NCBI GenBank assembly: GCA_963643165.1
Contig: CAVIJD010000004.1
Span: 20,766-84,765, forward strand
Length of the DNA: 64,000 bases
Direction: 5' to 3'
Source of the DNA: F23-D06 sp963643165
GTDB taxonomy: Bacteria; Bacteroidota; Bacteroidia; Bacteroidales; WCHB1-69
Within the stretch, counting starts at the first letter, position 1, and every line of letters starts with the position of its first letter. The translations under genes and the position numbers were made by a program. The notes under the pieces are model-generated. The model searched no databases. It was not told the origin of the DNA and was given only the letters and a program-made list of their open reading frames with translations. This document shows, one piece after another, positions 59,834 through 64,000 of this stretch.

Positions 59834-60433
59834 TTAGTCGAAGTTGAAATCCACCGAGGGGGCATTCTCTGCACCTGCCGTTGCCTGGAAATAGCCTTTC
59901 TTCTCAAAATGGAACATCCCGGCGACAATATTGTTGGGGAATTTGCGGATGTACGTGTTGTATCCTTTCACCACCTCATTGAATTTGTTGCGTTCAACAG
60001 CAATGCGGTTTTCTGTGCCCTCAAGCTGGGCCTGGAGTTCCAGAAAATTCTGGTTGGCTTTCAGTTCGGGGTATCTTTCCACCACCACCATCAGGCGGCT
60101 CAAGGCAGACCCTAATTCATCTTGGGCTTTCTGGAACTGTGCAATCGTGCTCTCGTTCAAGTTGTTGGCATCCACCTGCACCGATGAGGCCTTTGAGCGG
60201 GCATTCACCACCGACTCTAACGTTCCTTTCTCGAAATCGGCAGCGCCCTGAACAGTTTTCACCAAGTTCGGTATCAAGTCAAGGCGGCGTTGATAGACAT
60301 TCTCCACATTAGCCCATGCGGAGGAGCAACTTTCGTCTTTCTTGACCATTTTGTTGTAGGGGGCTATCAACCCAAGCAGCAGCGCCACCACGATAGCGGC
60401 CACTACGATAATGATTGTCGTGTTCTTCTTCAT
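59834..60433 (-). CDS. lemA: LemA family protein
   Basis: The 199-aa protein has one N-terminal membrane helix (residues ~5-25, TIIIVVAAIVVALLLGLIAPY) and a helical bundle outside the cytoplasm with the family motifs AWANVENVYQRRLDLIPNLVKTVQGAADFEKGTLESVVNARSKA and AVERNKFNEVVKGYNTYIRKFPNNI. Its role is unknown. TPM-domain and LemA genes commonly occur together, as here. It begins 37 bases after kdtA on the same strand. Confidence 0.93.
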   Translation of the reverse strand: MKKNTTIIIVVAAIVVALLLGLIAPYNKMVKKDESCSSAWANVENVYQRRLDLIPNLVKTVQGAADFEKGTLESVVNARSKASSVQVDANNLNESTIAQFQKAQDELGSALSRLMVVVERYPELKANQNFLELQAQLEGTENRIAVERNKFNEVVKGYNTYIRKFPNNIVAGMFHFEKKGYFQATAGAENAPSVDFNFD

Positions 60434-60470
60434 TTCTGTATTTTTTAATTCATGAATTATTTACTGGGTT

Positions 60471-61715
60471 TTACTGCAAATTCCGTGCCGTGAACAGGTT
60501 TTCGTATATCAAATCGCAAGCGCCGATGTTGGAGGCCACATATTGCCGGCACACGGTGCATGTCTTCTCGTAAAACTCCGGATCGCAGTCAAAGCGGCGG
60601 ACAACGTCAAGCATCGTTTGGGCCGAGTTCACAGGAAATGCGCCCCTTAACAACGCAAGCGTCATCGCCTCATGGAAGTGGCTGTAATTAGGACCGAAAA
60701 AGATCGGCACGCCATACACGGCAGCCTCCAGAATATTATGAAGGCCCGTTTTAAAAGCGCCGCCGACATACGAGACCGTGCTGTAACGGTATATTTTGTT
60801 CAGCAGCCCGATGGTGTCAACAACCAGCACCTCGCAGTCGGCAAGGTTGGAATGTTCCATCTCCGTATAGGCTACGGTTTTGAAGTTGGCAAAAGTCTTC
60901 ATCACCTCCGCTTTCCGGCTGATTTCGTGCGGGGCAACCACCAGTTTATATCCATCCAACTGTGCAAACAGCGTTGACAGCAGTTGCTCGTCAGGTCCCC
61001 AGGTGCTGCCTGCCACAATGAGTTTTTTGTCTTGTTTGAATGTCTTCACAAAGTCAAGGTGTCTGTTCTGCGAAGCGATGGCATACACCCGGTCAAAGCG
61101 CGTGTCGCCGCAGATTTTCACCTTTTTGATGCCGATTTGGTCCAACAACTGTGCGGAAATGTCATCCTGCACAAAGAATCCGGATGCAAGGCGGAGCTGT
61201 TTGCCAAACCAACGGCCTATAGGTCTGAAAAAGTATTGTTGAGGACGAAAAATGGCACAAATGTAATAAAACGGCACCTTCTTTTCGTGCAATGCCCGCA
61301 TATAATTGAACCAAAACTCGTACTTTATAAAGACGGCCATGCACGGTTTCACGATTTCAGCAAAACGGCGGGCATTGCGGAGGGTATCTATGGGCAAATA
61401 GAAAACATAGTCGGGGAGGGTGTCGTTTTTGCGGATTTCATATCCCGAGGGTGAAAAAAACGTAACGAGCACTTTCGTGTCAGGCGACTCCTTTTTCACC
61501 TTTTCGATAAAAGGGCGGGCCTGTTCATACTCACCGAGCGAGGCGCAATGCACCCACAGCGGACGTTCATCGTGCGTAAAAGTGCTTTCCAGTCGGCGGA
61601 AAACACCCTGCCGTCCGCGCGCCCACAGCCGTGCCTTCTCGTTAAAGGGGGAGGCTGCCCGGATGATGGCGGCACTGAGCGCGGCTCCAACAGAAATGAG
61701 CGTATTCATCAACAT
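60471..61715 (-). CDS. waaA: 3-deoxy-D-manno-octulosonic acid (Kdo) transferase
   Basis: The 414-aa GT30 enzyme adds Kdo to lipid A precursor at the inner membrane. An N-terminal membrane anchor (residues ~5-20) precedes the family motif WVHCASLGEYEQARPFIEKVK, with the catalytic Glu in SLGEYE. The Kdo/CMP-binding regions include VTFFSPSGYEIRKND, AVFIKYEFWFNYM, VAGSTWGPDEQLL and YVGGAFKTGLHNILEAAVYGVPIFFGPNYSHFHEA. Length is normal. It is 12 bases after an outer-membrane protein gene and ahead of lemA. Confidence 0.95.
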   Translation of the reverse strand: MLMNTLISVGAALSAAIIRAASPFNEKARLWARGRQGVFRRLESTFTHDERPLWVHCASLGEYEQARPFIEKVKKESPDTKVLVTFFSPSGYEIRKNDTLPDYVFYLPIDTLRNARRFAEIVKPCMAVFIKYEFWFNYMRALHEKKVPFYYICAIFRPQQYFFRPIGRWFGKQLRLASGFFVQDDISAQLLDQIGIKKVKICGDTRFDRVYAIASQNRHLDFVKTFKQDKKLIVAGSTWGPDEQLLSTLFAQLDGYKLVVAPHEISRKAEVMKTFANFKTVAYTEMEHSNLADCEVLVVDTIGLLNKIYRYSTVSYVGGAFKTGLHNILEAAVYGVPIFFGPNYSHFHEAMTLALLRGAFPVNSAQTMLDVVRRFDCDPEFYEKTCTVCRQYVASNIGACDLIYENLFTARNLQ

Positions 61716-61727
61716 GGAACGGTATTC

Positions 61728-62540
61728 TTATCGGTAATAAAAAGTTGTTACACTCTTCTTCTCATACAAGGGTATATTCCAGCCGATTTTCAGTCCGACC
61801 AGCCCGCTGAACTTGTACTTCAAGTCGGCAGTAGAGCCCTCATTGATAATATAATTGCGTGTCGGTTTGCTCCAAATTTCATAAAACTCGATGCCGCCGT
61901 AGAAATTGAGTACCCTATTCTTTTGGATGAAGAGGTATCCGACAAATTGGTTCAAGGCAAAGCCGCCGGAGAGGTGGTCGTAGCCTTTCTTGTAATTGCC
62001 GTCCAGTTGGGGCACCTGGTTGTCGTAGTCGTTGATGCGGATTTTGTGACCGAAATAGCCGGCGCCGAGACGGACCCACACCCCGGAATTTTTCCAGCGG
62101 TTCACGGGAATCACCTTTCCCACATTGGCGCCGAACTGCCAGTATCGGCCCTCGAGGTAAATCTTTGCCTGCAGTCCGTTGCCGTCGAGGACAATATGGT
62201 CGCCGCCGGCCTCGCTGACGATGTCGCCCAGAAAAGCCGCCGACTTGTCGCGCAGGTTAGCGCCAAACATATAGTTGCCCGCCATATCGAAAGTCCAGTT
62301 GCCTTTTGTCTTCACCGTCAAGCCGGTGCCGACGGACAAGTTGGGTTTGAACCAGCTTTTAAGGTCGCCCATTGGCAGATGTCCGGCCATATTCACGCCC
62401 GTCCAGACCATCGTGGCAGTTGTATCTACATAGTTCTTGTCTTTGTAATTTGTCCTGACGTGGCTGGTTCCCCGTTGGGCGGAGGCAACCGCAAAAGAGC
62501 AGAGCAGCAACAGGACTACAAGGTAAATTCTTTTTTTCAT
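61728..62540 (-). CDS. Outer-membrane beta-barrel protein, 270 aa
   Basis: The start is taken at MKKRIYLVVLLLLCSF (62540), which gives a compact signal peptide cut near VASAQ; MAMKK at 62546 is equally possible. The mature part consists of alternating strands (WFKPNLSVGTGLTVKTKGNWTFDMAGNYMFG; GRYWQFGANVGKVIPV; KFSGLVGLKIGWNIPLYEKKSVTTFYYR), typical of an 8- to 10-stranded Bacteroidota barrel. No family function is known. It lies 12 bases ahead of waaA, which may indicate a role in the envelope. Confidence 0.7.
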   Translation of the reverse strand: MKKRIYLVVLLLLCSFAVASAQRGTSHVRTNYKDKNYVDTTATMVWTGVNMAGHLPMGDLKSWFKPNLSVGTGLTVKTKGNWTFDMAGNYMFGANLRDKSAAFLGDIVSEAGGDHIVLDGNGLQAKIYLEGRYWQFGANVGKVIPVNRWKNSGVWVRLGAGYFGHKIRINDYDNQVPQLDGNYKKGYDHLSGGFALNQFVGYLFIQKNRVLNFYGGIEFYEIWSKPTRNYIINEGSTADLKYKFSGLVGLKIGWNIPLYEKKSVTTFYYR

Positions 62541-62553
62541 AGCCATAAAAAGC

Positions 62554-62595
62554 AAAAAAAACGGAAGAAGACAAGTCAAGTCAACTTCCGTTTTT
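62554..62595 (-). terminator. Terminator of the aminotransferase gene
   Basis: On the minus strand AAACGGAAG (from 62593) pairs with CTTCCGTTT (to 62559) around a ~17-base loop, followed by a T-rich tract. The tract overlaps the upstream region of the outer-membrane protein gene. Confidence 0.85.
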
Positions 62596-62608
62596 GCTTC
62601 AGATTGAT

Positions 62609-63811
62609 TTATTTGTTAGTGCGGCCGGGGTAAACCTTAAGCGCTTCCTCGAGGCACTTGACCGCTTTCTTCAAGTCTTCCACTTTGAGGCAGTAACTGA
62701 TACGCACCTCATTGACACCTTTTCCGGGGGTAGAATAGAATCCCGTGGCAGGCGCCATCATCGTCGTTTCGCCCTGATAGTTGAACTCTTCCAGCATCCA
62801 GCGGCAGAAACGGTCAGAATCGTCGATGGGCAGACGGGCCACGCAATAGAAAGCGCCTTTAGGCATAGGCACATAGCATCCCGGTATAGCATTCACGCCA
62901 TTCACCACCGTGTTGCGGCGAGCCACATAGTCGGTAATCACAGCATCGAAATAGGCTTTGGGGGTATCCACAGCGGCTTCGCCCAAAATCTGACCATAGG
63001 TTGGAGGCGAAAGGCGGGCCTGTGCAAACTTCATTGCCGTATTGTAAACATCCTTGTTGTGGGTGATAAAGGCGCCCGTGCGCACGCCGCAGGCACTGTA
63101 ACGTTTTGACACAGAGTCAAGCAGCACCACATGCTGTTCCAGTCCTTTGAGTTCCATGACAGAGAAATGTTTCACGCCGTCGTAGCAGAACTCGCGATAA
63201 ACCTCATCGGCGAACAGGAAAAGGTCGTGTTTCTTGGCAATTTCGCCAAGTTGGCGGATTTCCTCTTCAGAATAGAGATAACCCGTAGGATTGTTGGGGT
63301 TACAAATCATAATGGCTTTCGTCTTTGGCGTAATCACCTTCTCAAATTCCTCGATTGAGGGAAGGGCGAAGCCCGTTTCGATTGTCGAAACGATAGGTTT
63401 CACCACCACGCCGCACGTCACGGCAAAGCCGTTATAATTAGCATAGAAAGGTTCTGGCACGATAATCTCATCGCCGGGGTCCATACAGCTGTTGAACGCG
63501 AAAAGGAGACCTTCGCTGCCGCCCGTTGTGATGATAATCTCTTCCGGCGTGATGTCGATGCCTACGCTATGGTAATACTCGACCAATTTTTTGCGATAAG
63601 AAAGATTACCTGCCGAGTGGGTATAGGCAATAACAGGGATATCGGCATTGCGTACGGCCTCGCGGGCGCCGATGGGGGTCTCAATGTCCGGCTGTCCGAT
63701 ATTGAGGTGATAGACATGGACTCCGCGTGCTTTGGCAGCATCGGAGAAAGGCACCAGCTTCCGTATCGGAGAAGAGGGCATCGTTTGTCCTTTTTTTGAA
63801 ATGTTTGGCAT
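62609..63811 (-). CDS. aspC: Aspartate aminotransferase (class I, PLP-dependent)
   Basis: The 400-aa enzyme has class I/II aminotransferase motifs: LNIGQPDIETP (38-47), TTGGSEGLLFAF, NPNNPTG (171-177), LFADEVYREF with Asp202, and PLP Lys236 in LDSVSKRYSACGVRTG. The N-terminus MPNISKKGQTMPSSPIRKLVPF is the usual Bacteroidota form. The substrate (aspartate) is inferred from family. A terminator follows the gene and a -7 box lies upstream. It appears monocistronic. Confidence 0.92.
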   Translation of the reverse strand: MPNISKKGQTMPSSPIRKLVPFSDAAKARGVHVYHLNIGQPDIETPIGAREAVRNADIPVIAYTHSAGNLSYRKKLVEYYHSVGIDITPEEIIITTGGSEGLLFAFNSCMDPGDEIIVPEPFYANYNGFAVTCGVVVKPIVSTIETGFALPSIEEFEKVITPKTKAIMICNPNNPTGYLYSEEEIRQLGEIAKKHDLFLFADEVYREFCYDGVKHFSVMELKGLEQHVVLLDSVSKRYSACGVRTGAFITHNKDVYNTAMKFAQARLSPPTYGQILGEAAVDTPKAYFDAVITDYVARRNTVVNGVNAIPGCYVPMPKGAFYCVARLPIDDSDRFCRWMLEEFNYQGETTMMAPATGFYSTPGKGVNEVRISYCLKVEDLKKAVKCLEEALKVYPGRTNK

Positions 63812-63873
63812 AACTTTTATTATATTGTGTTGATTGTTAAAAACTTAATTTTACACCCATCATTTAGGGCGGG

Positions 63874-63881
63874 CAAATATA
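63874..63881 (-). promoter_or_regulatory. -7 box for the aminotransferase gene
   Basis: The minus strand reads TATATTTG, 62 bases upstream of the gene start. A CAA at 63898-63900 is a possible, slightly close -33 element (16 bases). Confidence 0.65.
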
Positions 63882-63920
63882 CAAAATTTCTCAAGCGCAA
63901 CCGGACATTCATGAAACGCC

Positions 63921-64000
63921 CACACGGCTGCCGCACGAATTTAGAATGTAGAATGTAGAGCGTTACGCGTGTTGTTCTTTCTCTCTTTCCACGATGTTGA
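63921..64000 (+). repeat. Dispersed repeat, copy B (cut by window end)
   Basis: CACACGGCTGCCGCAC (63921-63936) and a 26-base block (63967-63992) match copy A at 7348-7398 in order and orientation. Between them copy B has a longer insert containing two tandem TAGAATG heptamers and a partial third (63942-63960). The copy continues past the window end. Its frame is closed by a TGA at 63998-64000 that in copy A reads TGG. Confidence 0.8.

Noticed and set aside
1..64000. CRISPR arrays, rRNA genes or insertion sequences
   Set aside because: No regularly spaced repeats, rRNA segments or transposase genes were seen anywhere in the window.

Overview
The window is a chromosomal segment from a member of the phylum Bacteroidota, most likely order Bacteroidales (Prevotella/Bacteroides-like). 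The evidence is as follows. About twenty intergenic regions carry the Bacteroidetes sigma -7 box TAnnTTTG. Shine-Dalgarno sequences are absent and the leaders are A-rich. Typical families are present, including a CarboxypepD_reg/Plug/beta-barrel outer-membrane protein, DUF4369 lipoprotein, EF-G2-like factor, 2TM protein, GT9 glycosyltransferase and LpxH. Genes are densely packed on both strands. No phage, IS element, CRISPR array or rRNA was found.

Layout. 1-4.7 kb: 3' end of gcvP, a tiny lipoprotein, a PurF-like protein without the N-terminal Cys, a queuosine-precursor transporter and dprA. 4.7-9.2 kb (minus): an outer-membrane beta-barrel protein and a MOP-family flippase, separated by a 448-bp spacer that holds one copy of a dispersed repeat. 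9.4-14.6 kb: a module with its own promoter and a perfect inverted-repeat operator, encoding ABC ATPase, a 75-aa membrane protein, ABC permease, a YtrA-type GntR repressor, a subtilisin fused to a C-terminal outer-membrane barrel, and a small exported protein. 14.7-20.4 kb: a MacAB/TolC-like tripartite exporter operon. 20.4-23.5 kb (minus): small lipoprotein, DUF4369 lipoprotein, cinA, xerD.

23.7-29.5 kb: a YD-repeat-like protein, glutamine synthetase, a small membrane protein, P5C dehydrogenase and folP. 29.5-36 kb: an EF-G paralogue with degenerate GTPase motifs, a NIF3-family protein, a zinc-ribbon coiled-coil protein, a Gre factor, an acidic protein and thymidine kinase. 36-46.2 kb: pta, then a minus-strand block of gcvH, frr, a 2TM protein, pyrH, rplI-rpsR-rpsF, pdxA, infB and nusA. 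46.2-47 kb: tRNA-Gln(TTG) and tRNA-Arg(ACG), each with its own promoter and terminator. 47-50 kb: a secreted beta-helix protein and a patatin-like protein. 50-53.7 kb (minus): purC-valS plus a small membrane protein. 53.8-59 kb: acyltransferase, GT9 glycosyltransferase, lpxH, era, hutI. 59-63.8 kb (minus): aspartate aminotransferase, an outer-membrane protein, kdtA, lemA and a TPM-domain protein. The window ends inside a second copy of the dispersed repeat.

Most of the window is core metabolism, translation and envelope biogenesis (GT9, LpxH, KdtA, acyltransferase). The least ordinary parts are the YtrA-controlled ABC/protease module, the dispersed repeat, and several family members with altered catalytic motifs (PurF-like, EF-G2-like, patatin, IF2 G4). 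Functions are assigned from motifs read by eye; no database search was run.
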